Shown in pieces: positions 35,149 to 43,396 of a stretch of 64,000 nucleotides of DNA (within the stretch, counting starts at the first letter, position 1; every line of letters begins with the position of its first letter). Location of the stretch: NCBI GenBank assembly GCA_964469525.1, contig CAYXYU010000009.1, positions 1 to 64,000 of the forward strand, given 5' to 3'. The notes under the pieces are model-generated. The model had not been told where the DNA came from, ran no database searches, and saw only the letters and a program-made list of their open reading frames with translations. Source of the DNA: JABDCD01 sp964469525. GTDB taxonomy: Bacteria > Pseudomonadota > Alphaproteobacteria > Rickettsiales > SXRF01. The position numbers were made by a program, and so were the translations under genes.

Positions 35149-35490
35149 CTATGCTACTTGTGCGGTTTCATCGCGGACAGGAGATGAAGGGCCATTTGCC
35201 ATACAGGAGGCAATACCATTCGTGGCTCCCTGTTTGGTCTGATAGCCCTCACTCTGTGCAACAATTTCACCATTCTTACCTTTGAGGTGCCAGTAATATT
35301 GGTTATCCCTTCCGGTGAAGATAGCGTAGTTTTCGGCATAAGGGGAAAGCCGTCTGCATGCTTCAATCCCTGCCATTGCACCTGACTTGGTGGTGTATTG
35401 TTCAGAGACGCAGATAACTTGATTATTATTGGGCACCAATACCCAATAATACTGATTATACTGACTTTTCTTCAAAACATACGTACCCAT
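35149..35490 (-). CDS. DUF1508 (YegP-like) two-repeat protein
   Basis: Two copies of the DUF1508 motif: YYWVLVPNNNQVICVSEQYT at about residues 14-33 and YYWHLKGKNGEIVAQSEGYQ at about 65-84, each followed by a helix with a conserved Gly-Ile (AGIEAC, NGIASC). The family is widespread, small and soluble, and its function is unknown. Composition is AT-richer than rnr and topA. The gene starts beside a structured RNA candidate on the opposite strand. Confidence 0.85.
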   Translation of the reverse strand: MGTYVLKKSQYNQYYWVLVPNNNQVICVSEQYTTKSGAMAGIEACRRLSPYAENYAIFTGRDNQYYWHLKGKNGEIVAQSEGYQTKQGATNGIASCMANGPSSPVRDETAQVA

Positions 35491-35514
35491 AATGGTTTCT
35501 CCTTAATAATGGGC

Positions 35515-35655
35515 ATCCGCTGGGGCTAACCGGGGCGGATGGGTTGACTTTTCCGGGAGAATCCACTATGTTCCTGTTGCTAGAGGAGGAACAAAAATGG
35601 GTTAGCCCCGTTTCGTTTCGCCGGATAAGCCGCCCGAAAGGGCGGCTTATTTTTT
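35515..35655 (+). ncRNA. Candidate structured small RNA with intrinsic terminator
   Basis: On the plus strand GGGGCTAACC (35522-35531) pairs perfectly with GGTTAGCCCC (35600-35609). Inside are two more stems: TGGGTT/AATCCA (35540-35545 with 35560-35565) and GTTCCT/AGGAAC (35570-35575 with 35587-35592). Together these make a three-way junction, followed by an intrinsic terminator at 35625-35655. No gene follows on this strand, so it is more likely a free sRNA than a riboswitch. A 29-codon ORF (ATG 35568) runs through it behind GGGAGA but includes the terminator stem. No clear promoter was found, only an AT-rich TTAATAAT near 35503. No known RNA family recognised. Confidence 0.5.
35625..35655 (+). 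terminator. Rho-independent terminator
   Basis: An 11-base perfect stem (ATAAGCCGCCC with GGGCGGCTTAT), a GAAA tetraloop and a following run of T make a textbook intrinsic terminator on the plus strand. Both flanking genes are on the minus strand, so it must end some other plus-strand transcript, most simply the structured RNA just upstream. Confidence 0.85.
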
Positions 35656-35664
35656 AGGTGGATG

Positions 35665-36063
35665 TCAAGCGACCTCCTCCATTAATTCTTCTTCCTTTCT
35701 TATAACACTGTATTCTTCTTCCAGTAGATCACGGTGCAGGGGGGTAGAGAGAAGTATCCATCCTTCACCACGGATATTCTTTAATTCCTCAGCCTTCGAA
35801 AGCACTGCAGATAAATTTTGAGCAGGATTCGCACCCAGATCAATCCCAGCTGCTTGCACCTCACGCATAATTTCAACGGTAGACACCGGGTAGGAATTGC
35901 GCGTTTGGATTAGAGACTTTGCTATATCGATAATTTGGGATGTTTTGCTGGTAGACTTGCGACGGGCTTCGGGAAGTTTGGAGAGAAGGGTACTAATCTG
36001 CTCCAACTCATCGAGGAGCAACTGTTTTCGACGTATTAAGATGTCAAACAAAGTATCTGTCAT
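35665..36063 (-). CDS. Small protein with possible winged-helix domain (132 aa)
   Basis: No firm family. Residues about 1-35 form a charged coiled coil (RRKQLLLDELEQISTLL). About 40-110 alternate helices and strands in a pattern like a winged helix of the HARE-HTH kind (SQIIDIAKSLIQTRNSYPVS, then IMREVQAAGIDL and LKNIRGEGWIL). The C-terminus is strongly acidic. A DNA-binding role is inference. ATG 36063 has GGAAGA four bases upstream; a TTG at 36099 is in frame. AT-rich relative to its neighbours. Confidence 0.65.
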   Translation of the reverse strand: MTDTLFDILIRRKQLLLDELEQISTLLSKLPEARRKSTSKTSQIIDIAKSLIQTRNSYPVSTVEIMREVQAAGIDLGANPAQNLSAVLSKAEELKNIRGEGWILLSTPLHRDLLEEEYSVIRKEEELMEEVA

Positions 36064-36262
36064 GAATTCTTCCGTACTCTTGTCGCTCCCCTCCGTCAAC
36101 AGTTATTTTTCAACGAAGTTAGGTGTACTGGCAAGGTAGCAAAATGAAATCAATTTTGGGGAAAAATTTGTGGATAAGATACAGCACATGCCTATATCTA
36201 AAATATAATCTTCAGTCAAATATGGATGACGTAATGAATGAATTTATTGTTAAGAGATTAAT

Positions 36263-37279
36263 TTATGGAATCGGGCTGCCTGCCTGAGACACAGCGCCTT
36301 TTAAAATGTCACCGATTACCCCATCTTCGTCCGGGTCGGCGTTGGCGGGCGTCTGGATGACCGGCAGGACGCTGAAGCGGGTTTCTTTAGCCGCCTCTCC
36401 CGCCGGGTGGGTGCGCTGGTGCTTGACGGCGAACTTCCGCGCTTCCTCGACCAGCCGTGCCGTGAGTCTCGGCGCCAGGGGGCTGGCGCTGAATTCCGGG
36501 TGCCACTGCACGCCGAGCACGAACTGGTCCTTTAAAGGCCCGCTCGGATCGGCTTCGACCGCTTCGATCAGCCGCTGCGTTTTTCCGTCTTTGGTGAAGT
36601 TGTCTGAATAGGCTGCCGCGCGTAGTCCATCCCCCAATGCATCAGCCGCCTGATGATGCATGCTGTTTTCCATCAGCGTCTTGTCGGCTTCGCGTCCCGG
36701 CACGTAGAGCGAATCCACCGTATCGGCGATAGTGGCGAGCATGGTGCCCGGCGCGAGGGAAATCGGCTGCACCGGCACGAACGGCGCGACGTTATAATGA
36801 TGCTGCGCGTTGTCACCGTGGCCGACGAGGTCCGGCACATGCTGGTGCAGCGTGCCGCCGCGCAGCACGTTCAGGCGCTGGTGGCCGCCGCAGATGCCGA
36901 GGAACGGCATTTTCAGGGCGAGGGCTTTTTCCATGATGGCGTATTCATAGGCGGCGCGCGCCTGTCCCTCCGGCGTGTCCATTTCATTCACGGTTTCGGG
37001 GTGCTGCGCGTGCCCGTAGCGCTTCGGATCGATATCGGCGGCATTGCCCATCAGCACCAGCGCATCGATCTTTTCGATATCCTTCGCCGGGTCGCGCTGC
37101 GCGTAATTGCTCAGGAAAAGCGGCGTGCCGCCGGCAGTGTTGATGGAGGCGATCATCGCGCGCACGGAATCCGAATTGGCGCTGACGCCGCTGATGCCGA
37201 TGACGGGGCGTGGGTTGGTATTGGCCAGCACCGGGGCGGCGAGGAATAATGCTGTTAGGAATGCGAGGAATTTTTTCAT
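36263..37279 (-). CDS. Exported class I glutamine amidotransferase-like hydrolase (peptidase C26)
   Basis: Belongs to the gamma-glutamyl-gamma-aminobutyrate hydrolase (PuuD-like, C26) group. GICGGHQ with nucleophile Cys130 and VQWHPE with His260 and Glu262 complete the triad. PuuD is cytoplasmic, but this protein begins with a clear signal peptide (MKKFLAFLTALFLAAPVLA), so it should act in the periplasm, perhaps on gamma-glutamyl compounds or peptidoglycan fragments; substrate is unknown. A 45-residue C-terminal extension beyond the family domain is present. It lies between topA and rnr with two AT-rich genes. Confidence 0.88.
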   Translation of the reverse strand: MKKFLAFLTALFLAAPVLANTNPRPVIGISGVSANSDSVRAMIASINTAGGTPLFLSNYAQRDPAKDIEKIDALVLMGNAADIDPKRYGHAQHPETVNEMDTPEGQARAAYEYAIMEKALALKMPFLGICGGHQRLNVLRGGTLHQHVPDLVGHGDNAQHHYNVAPFVPVQPISLAPGTMLATIADTVDSLYVPGREADKTLMENSMHHQAADALGDGLRAAAYSDNFTKDGKTQRLIEAVEADPSGPLKDQFVLGVQWHPEFSASPLAPRLTARLVEEARKFAVKHQRTHPAGEAAKETRFSVLPVIQTPANADPDEDGVIGDILKGAVSQAGSPIP

Positions 37280-37309
37280 GCGGGGAGTGTAGCAGATTTC
37301 TATGTATTT

Positions 37310-37376
37310 GTCATTCCTGCGAAAGCAGGAACCTTACTTAAGTATGATAAACAAGCTTCCCGCTTTCGCGGGGGAA
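37310..37376. repeat. Double hairpin element between topA and the C26 hydrolase gene
   Basis: Two hairpins, CCTGCGAAAGCAGG near 37316-37329 and CCCGCTTTCGCGGG near 37359-37372, are joined by an AT-rich segment, and the whole begins TTGTCATTCC. This is a common alphaproteobacterial palindromic style (GTCATTCCTGCGAAAGCAGG). It lies downstream of topA on the minus strand and could help end that transcript. Confidence 0.65.
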
Positions 37377-37390
37377 CAAAACAAACGATA

Positions 37391-39922
37391 TCAACCCGTT
37401 TTCTTTTTGCTTTTCGCGGCCGTTTTCCGCGCCGGCTTTTTCTTCGGGGCACCGGCGCGGGCCTCGATCAGCGGCAGCGCCTCCTCGAGCGTAAAGGTGT
37501 CGAGCAGCGCGTCCCTGGGGAAGGGGGCATTGGTTTTGCCATGCTTGATGTAGGGGCCGTAGCGGCCCTTCATCAGCACCACATCCGCCTCGTCGTCGGG
37601 GTGTTTGCCCAGCACGCGCACCACCTCGTTGCCGCCTTTCTTGGCCGGCGCGCGCGCCAGCACCTCGACGGCGCGGTTGATGCCGATCTCCAGCGGATCT
37701 TCCTCTTTCGGCAGCGAGGTGAACTTGCCGTCATGCATCAGGTAGGGACCGAACTTGCCGTTATTGACGATGATCGGCTTGCCGGTGTCGGGATGCGCGC
37801 CCAGCTCGCGCGGCAGCGACAGCAGTTTCAGCGCGATGTCGAGCGTAATGTTCTCCGGCCGCATGGTCTTGAACAGGCTGGTGCGTTTGGGCGCCTTGCC
37901 CTCGCCGCGCTGCACATACACGCCGTAGGGGCCCTTGCGCAAGGATACTTCCTCGCCGGTCGTGGGATCGGTGCCGAGCGTTTTCGGCAGCTTGAACTCC
38001 ACGCCCTCGGCATCGGTCATGGCGGGGGCGGTGCGCTCGCCGATCTGCTCCTTGTAATTGCAGCCGGGATAGTCCGAGCAGGCGATGTAGGGGCCGAAGC
38101 GACCGATCTTGAGACCGAGCTGGCCCGTTTTGCAGGCGGGGCATTCGCGCGGATCCTTGCCGCCCTTGGCAGTGCCGAAGGCATAGGAGGCCAGCAGCTG
38201 GTCGAGCGCTTCAAGCACCTGCGTCACGGTGAGGTCGTTGCTCTCCTCGATTTTGGCGATAAAGGAAGTCCAGAACTCGCGCAGCACTTCCTTCCATTCG
38301 CACTCGCCTGCCGAAATGTCATCGAGCTTGCCTTCTAAATCAGCGGTGAAGCCATACTCGACATATTTCTCAAAGAAGCTGACCAGGAAAGCGTTTACCA
38401 GCCGCCCGAGCGACTCGGCGATGAAGCGCTTCTTATCGAGCCGCACATAGCCGCGGTCTTGCAATACGGAAATAATGGCGGCGTAGGTGGAAGGCCGTCC
38501 GATGCCCAATTCCTCGAGCTTCTTGACGAGACTCGCTTCCGAGTAGCGCGGCGGCGGCTCGGTGAAATGCTGCTCCGGTGTGATTTCTTTCGCAGTGAGC
38601 GGCTCGTCCTGCTTCAGCGCAGGCAGGCGCGACTCGCCATCATCTTCTTCATCGTCCTTACCTTCCTGGTATAGTTTCAGGAAGCCGTCGAAGCGCATCG
38701 TGGAGCCGCTGGCGCGAAGCACGGCGTTGCCATCAGCGGCGGCGATGTCGACGATCATCTGGTCGAACAGCGCGCTTTCCATCTGACTCGCCACCATGCG
38801 CTTCCAGATCAGTTCGTAAAGCCGCGCCTGGTCATGCTCCAGCGTAATCTTATCCGGCGATTGTGAAATATCGGTGGGGCGAATAGCCTCATGCGCTTCC
38901 TGCGCATTCTTTGCTTTGGTCTTGTAAGCGCGTGGGCTACCCGGCACATACTGGCTGCCGAAGGTGCCGCCGATATAACTGCGCGCATGGCCGATCGCCT
39001 CCTGCGAAACGGTGACGCCGTCGGTACGCATATAGGTAATGTGTCCTGCCTCGTAGAGCCGCTGCGCCAGCTGCATGGTCTTCTTGGCCCCATAGCCGAG
39101 CTTGCGCGCCGCTTCCTGCTGCAGCGTCGAAGTAGTGAAGGGCGGCGCCGGGTGGCGGCGCACCTCCTTTTCTTCCAGCCGGGCAACCTTGTATTGTTTA
39201 CTGCGTAAGGAGGCTGCAATCTCATTCGCCTGCATTTCATTCGTAATGGAGAACTTCTCGAGCTTTTCGCCCTGGTATTCGATCAGCCGAGTCTGCACCG
39301 TACTACCAGTGTTCTGCACCATCACGGCCTTGATGTCCCAGTATTCGCGGCTTTGGAACTGTTCGATCTCCTCGTCGCGCTCGCAGATCAGCCGCAGCGC
39401 CACCGACTGCACGCGCCCGGCCGACTTGCTGCCGGGGAGCTTCCGCCACAGCACCGGTGACAGGGTGAAGCCCACCAGGTAATCCAGTGCGCGGCGGGCC
39501 TGCTGTGCATTGACCAGGTTCATGTCGATCTGGCGCGGATGCTCGAAGGCGGCGAGCACCGCTTTCTTGGTGATTTCATCGAAGGTGACGCGGTGCACCT
39601 CCAGGTGCTTGGGCAGGGCGCGCGATTCCTTCAGCGCCTCCAGCACGTGCCAGGAAATCGCCTCGCCTTCGCGGTCGGGGTCGGTGGCGAGATAGAGCGC
39701 GTCGGCTTCCCTGACTGCCTTGGCGATGGCCGAGAGATGCTTCTTCGATTCCGGGTCGGTTTCGTAGATGATCTTGAAATCATGCGCGGGATCAACCGAG
39801 CCGTTCTTGGGCGGCAGGTCGCGCACATGGCCGAACGACGCCAGCACCTGGTAATCCTTGCCCAGGTATTTATTGATCGTTTTGGCTTTCGCGGGTGACT
39901 CTACGACGACGACGTTATGCAA
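37391..39922 (-). CDS. topA: DNA topoisomerase I
   Basis: Type IA topoisomerase relaxing negative supercoils. The TOPRIM motif VVVESPAKAKTINKYLG starts the protein, YLATDPDREGEAISWHV holds the acidic metal site, and ITYMRTDG carries the catalytic tyrosine (about residue 297). One complete zinc-ribbon (CPACKTGQLGLKIG to CSDYPGC) and several zinc-less C-terminal repeats (KGPYGVYVQ, GKFGPYLMHDG, KGRYGPYIKHG) follow, ending in a Lys-rich tail. The start is TTG at 39922, within the end of dprA (8-base overlap), with no ATG at the conserved position. It is 843 residues and sits in the plsY-dprA-topA order common in Alphaproteobacteria. Confidence 0.97.
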   Translation of the reverse strand: MHNVVVVESPAKAKTINKYLGKDYQVLASFGHVRDLPPKNGSVDPAHDFKIIYETDPESKKHLSAIAKAVREADALYLATDPDREGEAISWHVLEALKESRALPKHLEVHRVTFDEITKKAVLAAFEHPRQIDMNLVNAQQARRALDYLVGFTLSPVLWRKLPGSKSAGRVQSVALRLICERDEEIEQFQSREYWDIKAVMVQNTGSTVQTRLIEYQGEKLEKFSITNEMQANEIAASLRSKQYKVARLEEKEVRRHPAPPFTTSTLQQEAARKLGYGAKKTMQLAQRLYEAGHITYMRTDGVTVSQEAIGHARSYIGGTFGSQYVPGSPRAYKTKAKNAQEAHEAIRPTDISQSPDKITLEHDQARLYELIWKRMVASQMESALFDQMIVDIAAADGNAVLRASGSTMRFDGFLKLYQEGKDDEEDDGESRLPALKQDEPLTAKEITPEQHFTEPPPRYSEASLVKKLEELGIGRPSTYAAIISVLQDRGYVRLDKKRFIAESLGRLVNAFLVSFFEKYVEYGFTADLEGKLDDISAGECEWKEVLREFWTSFIAKIEESNDLTVTQVLEALDQLLASYAFGTAKGGKDPRECPACKTGQLGLKIGRFGPYIACSDYPGCNYKEQIGERTAPAMTDAEGVEFKLPKTLGTDPTTGEEVSLRKGPYGVYVQRGEGKAPKRTSLFKTMRPENITLDIALKLLSLPRELGAHPDTGKPIIVNNGKFGPYLMHDGKFTSLPKEEDPLEIGINRAVEVLARAPAKKGGNEVVRVLGKHPDDEADVVLMKGRYGPYIKHGKTNAPFPRDALLDTFTLEEALPLIEARAGAPKKKPARKTAAKSKKKTG

Positions 39923-41081
39923 TTTCTTCTACCACCTCTGGCTCTACGATATATACCTTGTTTCCGGGGCTGCGCTTGAGCTTCCCGGCCAGCTCGAGTT
40001 CGAGCAGGACGGTCAGCACCGACCCGGCAGAGGTTTCGCACTGTTCGACCAGTTCGTCAACCGAAACCGCCGTCGCGCCCAGTTTCTCGCGCACTCTCCG
40101 GCGCGCATCGTTCAGCTCGGCGTCGCCGGGATCGGCGGTGGCCTGATCGGGTACATAGGTCATGCCCTGGCTCTCCTCAAGGGGGATGTTGCGCAGGTGC
40201 CGGATGCCCTGCAGGATATCGGCGACGGATTCGAGCATCGAGGCGCCCTGGCGGATCAACTGGTTGCAGCCCTTCGATCGCGGGTCGAGCGGCGAGCCGG
40301 GCACGGCGAACACCTCGCGGTCATTCTCCATGGCGAAGCGCGCGGTAATCAGCGAGCCGGATTTGGGCGACGCTTCGACCACCACGGTGCCGAGCGCCAT
40401 GCCGGCGATGATGCGGTTCCTGCCCGGAAAGGCGCCGGAAAACGGGATCGCCCCGAACGGCTGCTCGCTGATGATGGCCCCGCCGTCGCGGATATGCTTG
40501 TAGAGCGCCTCGTTCTCCGGCGGGTAAATCGTGTCGATGCCGCCGGCAATGACGCCCACCGTGCCGGTTTGGAGCGATCCCTTATGCACGAAGCTGTCGA
40601 TGCCGCGCGCGAGGCCGGAGGCGACGGTAAAGCCCGCCTCGCCCAGCTCCCGCGCGATCCGTTGCGCGAACTGGCAGCCCGCCGCCGAGGCGTTGCGCGC
40701 GCCGACCATGGCGATAACATCGCGGTTTTGCCACAGATGCGGATGCCCCAGTACATTGATAATCGGCGGCGGATCGGCAATGGCGGTGAGCAGGCGCGGA
40801 TAGTCCGGCGCGCCGTAAAGGATCATGCGCGCGCCGAATTTTTCGCAGGCTTTCAGCTCCATCTCGGCGTCGGCCAGCGGCCACGGGTCGAGCGCCGCCC
40901 GCCGCCCGCCGCGGATGGACAGGCCGGGCAGGGCACGCAGCGCTTCCTTAGCCGTGCCGAAGCGCCGGATCAGCTGAAAAAAAGTGATGGGACCGACATT
41001 CGGCGTACGGATCAGCCGCAGCACATCGATCAGCGACTCACTGGCGAGACTTGGGTGCTGCATGGTAAAGCTCTGGAGCAT
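39915..41081 (-). CDS. dprA: DNA-processing protein DprA/Smf
   Basis: DprA loads RecA onto incoming single-stranded DNA during natural transformation. The Rossmann core has MVGARNASAAG, SGLARGIDSFVHKGSL, GGIDTIYPPEN, FPGRNRIIAGMA and EASPKSGSLITARFA; the N-terminal SAM-like and C-terminal winged-helix (DML1) domains are also present. ATG 41081 has GGAAGAA five bases upstream, lying within the plsY end. 388 residues. No com genes are in the window. Confidence 0.96.
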   Translation of the reverse strand: MLQSFTMQHPSLASESLIDVLRLIRTPNVGPITFFQLIRRFGTAKEALRALPGLSIRGGRRAALDPWPLADAEMELKACEKFGARMILYGAPDYPRLLTAIADPPPIINVLGHPHLWQNRDVIAMVGARNASAAGCQFAQRIARELGEAGFTVASGLARGIDSFVHKGSLQTGTVGVIAGGIDTIYPPENEALYKHIRDGGAIISEQPFGAIPFSGAFPGRNRIIAGMALGTVVVEASPKSGSLITARFAMENDREVFAVPGSPLDPRSKGCNQLIRQGASMLESVADILQGIRHLRNIPLEESQGMTYVPDQATADPGDAELNDARRRVREKLGATAVSVDELVEQCETSAGSVLTVLLELELAGKLKRSPGNKVYIVEPEVVEEIA

Positions 41082-41082
41082 G

Positions 41083-41664
41083 CTATTTCTTCCGGAAAGC
41101 AGGTTCGGTGCCGGCCAGCAGCCGCTGGATATTGGCGCGGTGCGTGAAGACGATCAGCGCCGCCAGCGCCAGGCACAGCATGGAAGTCATTTCGTCGTGC
41201 AGCAGGTAGGCGATGACGCCGGAAATACCGATGCTCGTGATCGAGGAGAGCGAGGAAAAGCGTGTTGCCGCAAAAAGGGCAAGCCAGGTCAGGCAGACGA
41301 TGCCCGCCAGCAGGGGATTGAGCGCGAACAGCACGCCGATGGCAGTGGCAACACCCTTGCCGCCCTTGAATCTGAGCCACACCGGGAACACATGGCCGAT
41401 GACGGCAAATAGTCCGGCCAGCGTCGGATAATCGCAGTGGTACAGCAGGCGTGCCAGTATCACGGCGGCGAAGCCCTTGCCGAAATCGAGCAGCAGCGTC
41501 AGCGCCGCCAGCCCCTTATGGCCGGTGCGCAGCACATTAGTGGCGCCGATATTGCCCGATCCCACCTTGCGCACATCGCCCAGCCCCGCTGCCCGCGTCA
41601 CCAGCAGCCCGAACGGGATGGAGCCGAGCAAATAGGCCAGTGCGAACGTGCCAAGGGTTTCCAT
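41083..41664 (-). CDS. plsY: Glycerol-3-phosphate acyltransferase PlsY
   Basis: PlsY uses acyl-phosphate to acylate glycerol 3-phosphate, the first step of phospholipid synthesis. Multi-pass membrane protein with the three conserved motifs: GSIPFGLLVTR, GSGNIGATNVLR and FKGGKGVAT. 193 residues. It is followed after one base by dprA and preceded by ruvX, so the four genes ruvX-plsY-dprA-topA are one transcript. Confidence 0.96.
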   Translation of the reverse strand: METLGTFALAYLLGSIPFGLLVTRAAGLGDVRKVGSGNIGATNVLRTGHKGLAALTLLLDFGKGFAAVILARLLYHCDYPTLAGLFAVIGHVFPVWLRFKGGKGVATAIGVLFALNPLLAGIVCLTWLALFAATRFSSLSSITSIGISGVIAYLLHDEMTSMLCLALAALIVFTHRANIQRLLAGTEPAFRKK

Positions 41665-41666
41665 GG

Positions 41667-42137
41667 TTATTGTGACCGCTTAAGACTGTCCAAAAACCCC
41701 TGCAGCATATAGCTTGCCGCCAGTTTGTCTACCAGTTGCGCCCGGCGCTCGCGCGACAGGTCGGCATCGAGCATGACGCGTTCGACGGCGAGCGTGGTCA
41801 GCCGCTCGTCCCACAGCAGCATCGGCAGCTGCACCTGCTTTTCCAGGTTGGAGACAAAGGCACGCGTCGACTGTGTCCGCGGGCCGAGGCTGCCATCCAT
41901 ATTGACCGGATAGCCGATGACCAGCCCGCACACGGCCTGTTTCTCAATAATACTTTTTAAGCGCGCCGCGTCTTTGGCGAATTTCGTGCGTTCAATCGTT
42001 TCCAGCGGCGACGCAATGATGCGCGACGCATCCGACAGCGCCAAGCCGATCGTCTTCTCCCCGACGTCCAGCCCGAGCAGGCGGCCGGAGGAGGGTAGCA
42101 ATCCTTTAAAAACAGATGGTTCCACTATGGCAGGCAT
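41667..42137 (-). CDS. ruvX: Pre-16S rRNA nuclease RuvX/YqgF
   Basis: YqgF-family RNase H-fold nuclease that finishes the 5' end of 16S rRNA. GLDVGEKTIGLALSD carries the first catalytic aspartate, IGYPVNMDGSLGPR is the second family motif and DERLTTLAVERVML the third; a final Asp follows in QLVDKLAASYMLQ. 156 residues. The ATG at 42137 has no clear ribosome binding site. It diverges from gatC across a palindromic element. Confidence 0.93.
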   Translation of the reverse strand: MPAIVEPSVFKGLLPSSGRLLGLDVGEKTIGLALSDASRIIASPLETIERTKFAKDAARLKSIIEKQAVCGLVIGYPVNMDGSLGPRTQSTRAFVSNLEKQVQLPMLLWDERLTTLAVERVMLDADLSRERRAQLVDKLAASYMLQGFLDSLKRSQ

Positions 42138-42218
42138 GCGGCATCATGCCATGGCCGGTGCCGGAAGCACAAGCGTCTTGTCATTTGGCCTGCCAGCCGC
42201 TACAACCCTCATTCTCCC

Positions 42219-42302
42219 GTCATCGCCCGAATCGCAAAGCGATTCTAGGGCGGCCCAGTTCTGGATTCCCTTAGAATTTGCTGCGCAAATTCAGGGAATG
42301 AC
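42219..42302. repeat. GTCAT...ATGAC palindromic element, copy 3 (inverted)
   Basis: Begins GTCATCGCCCGAATCGC and ends CAGGGAATGAC. Read on the minus strand it matches copy 1 in order, with GGGAATCCAGAACTGG in the middle. It lies between divergent ruvX and gatC, so it may overlap their promoters. Confidence 0.78.
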
Positions 42303-42319
42303 GAAAGAAGAGGTATGTA

Positions 42320-42607
42320 ATGAGTCTCAGCAAGGAACAGGTCGCCAGGATCGCCCGGCTGGCGCGCATCGCGGTCAGCGAGGAGGACAAGGCGCATTTC
42401 GCGCGTGAGATCTCCGGCATCCTGCAATGGGTTGAGCAGTTAAGCGAAGTCAACACCGACGGCGTGCCGCAGTTGGCCTCCGTATCGGCCGTAAAACTTC
42501 CCTGGCGCAAAGACGAAGTGACCGACGGCAACCGCCAGGAAGAAGTGCTGCAAAACGCCCCCCAAAGCGACTATGGCTGCTTCGTTGTCCCCAAGGTGAT
42601 GGAGTAG
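42320..42607 (+). CDS. gatC: Asp/Glu-tRNA amidotransferase subunit C
   Basis: GatC is the small linker of the GatCAB enzyme that makes Gln-tRNA(Gln) and Asn-tRNA(Asn) by amidation. The helical N-terminus VARIARLARIAVSEEDK and the C-terminal PWRKDEVTDGNRQEEVLQNA, which wraps the GatA-GatB interface, are typical. 95 residues. AGAGG lies six bases before the ATG. An unusual extra gene separates it from gatA. Confidence 0.95.
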   Translation: MSLSKEQVARIARLARIAVSEEDKAHFAREISGILQWVEQLSEVNTDGVPQLASVSAVKLPWRKDEVTDGNRQEEVLQNAPQSDYGCFVVPKVME

Positions 42608-42610
42608 GGG

Positions 42611-43396
42611 ATGGGGCTGGCAGCAAAACATGCGCATTTAAGAGATCGCGAAGCGTATAATCAAATTCAGGCCGGAGAAGAAATCCGCAATCAAATCAAA
42701 ATTTTTTGTGAAGGTACCTTTAATGATGGCTGTCAAGGTGATCTGGGTTCCCCTAAACTGCATGATGAATTGAAGCCCTGGGCAAAATTGGTGCTCAATC
42801 TCGCACGATCCAGCGGACGTATTTCATTTAATGACATTGTGATGCTTAATAAGTTCCCTCATATTTTAAAGCATATTACTGACAATAACCAATCAAGTCA
42901 TTTACCACCTAAGGTAATTGAGCGTTACGAAACCAATATCCTTCCTCTCGTTATAAGTTATATCAACAAATCGCAGGAAGGAGTGCTATTGAAAGCGGTA
43001 CAGGAATTTGGCCAGAAGCACTGCGAGGTAGCTCAAACGATTACAGATACACTAAAGAAGTTTGGTCTCAATGTGCCCATGGTCAAACAGTGTACCGATG
43101 CAATTCGCAAATATATGACCGCGCTTGCGTCATTGGCAGATGAACCATTAGATGATGATTATACTCCACAGCTGGATAGGCTGACGGCAGCGATGCAGGA
43201 CCCTACATCGCCACTGCATTATAACGAGAAGGTATTTGAAACAGCAAAAACGCTTTTATCCATTTATGCCAATGGTCTCCATGTCGAAGCGTGCAGTCCT
43301 TTGATTGCGGAGGCATCAACAATAGATGATCGTGCCAGAACCATTGCAGGATATTTCAGCTATTGCCTGCATAGCAAACAGAGAGGCAGGACATGA
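42611..43396 (+). CDS. Orphan helical protein inside the gat operon (261 aa)
   Basis: No family recognised. The protein is soluble, mostly helical and rich in Asn, Lys, His and Ile, with a lower GC content than gatC and gatA. It begins three bases after the gatC stop and its own stop overlaps the gatA ATG (ATGA), so it is translationally coupled on the downstream side. There is no signal peptide or membrane helix; six cysteines are scattered. It is not a known GatCAB subunit. It may be a recent insertion kept in phase with the operon. Confidence 0.7.
   Translation: MGLAAKHAHLRDREAYNQIQAGEEIRNQIKIFCEGTFNDGCQGDLGSPKLHDELKPWAKLVLNLARSSGRISFNDIVMLNKFPHILKHITDNNQSSHLPPKVIERYETNILPLVISYINKSQEGVLLKAVQEFGQKHCEVAQTITDTLKKFGLNVPMVKQCTDAIRKYMTALASLADEPLDDDYTPQLDRLTAAMQDPTSPLHYNEKVFETAKTLLSIYANGLHVEACSPLIAEASTIDDRARTIAGYFSYCLHSKQRGRT

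Noticed and set aside
35568..35657. 29-codon ORF with a ribosome-binding-like GGGAGA inside the structured RNA
   Set aside because: It runs through the terminator stem and ends in its T-run, and all three RNA stems are better explained as structure. A peptide cannot be fully excluded.
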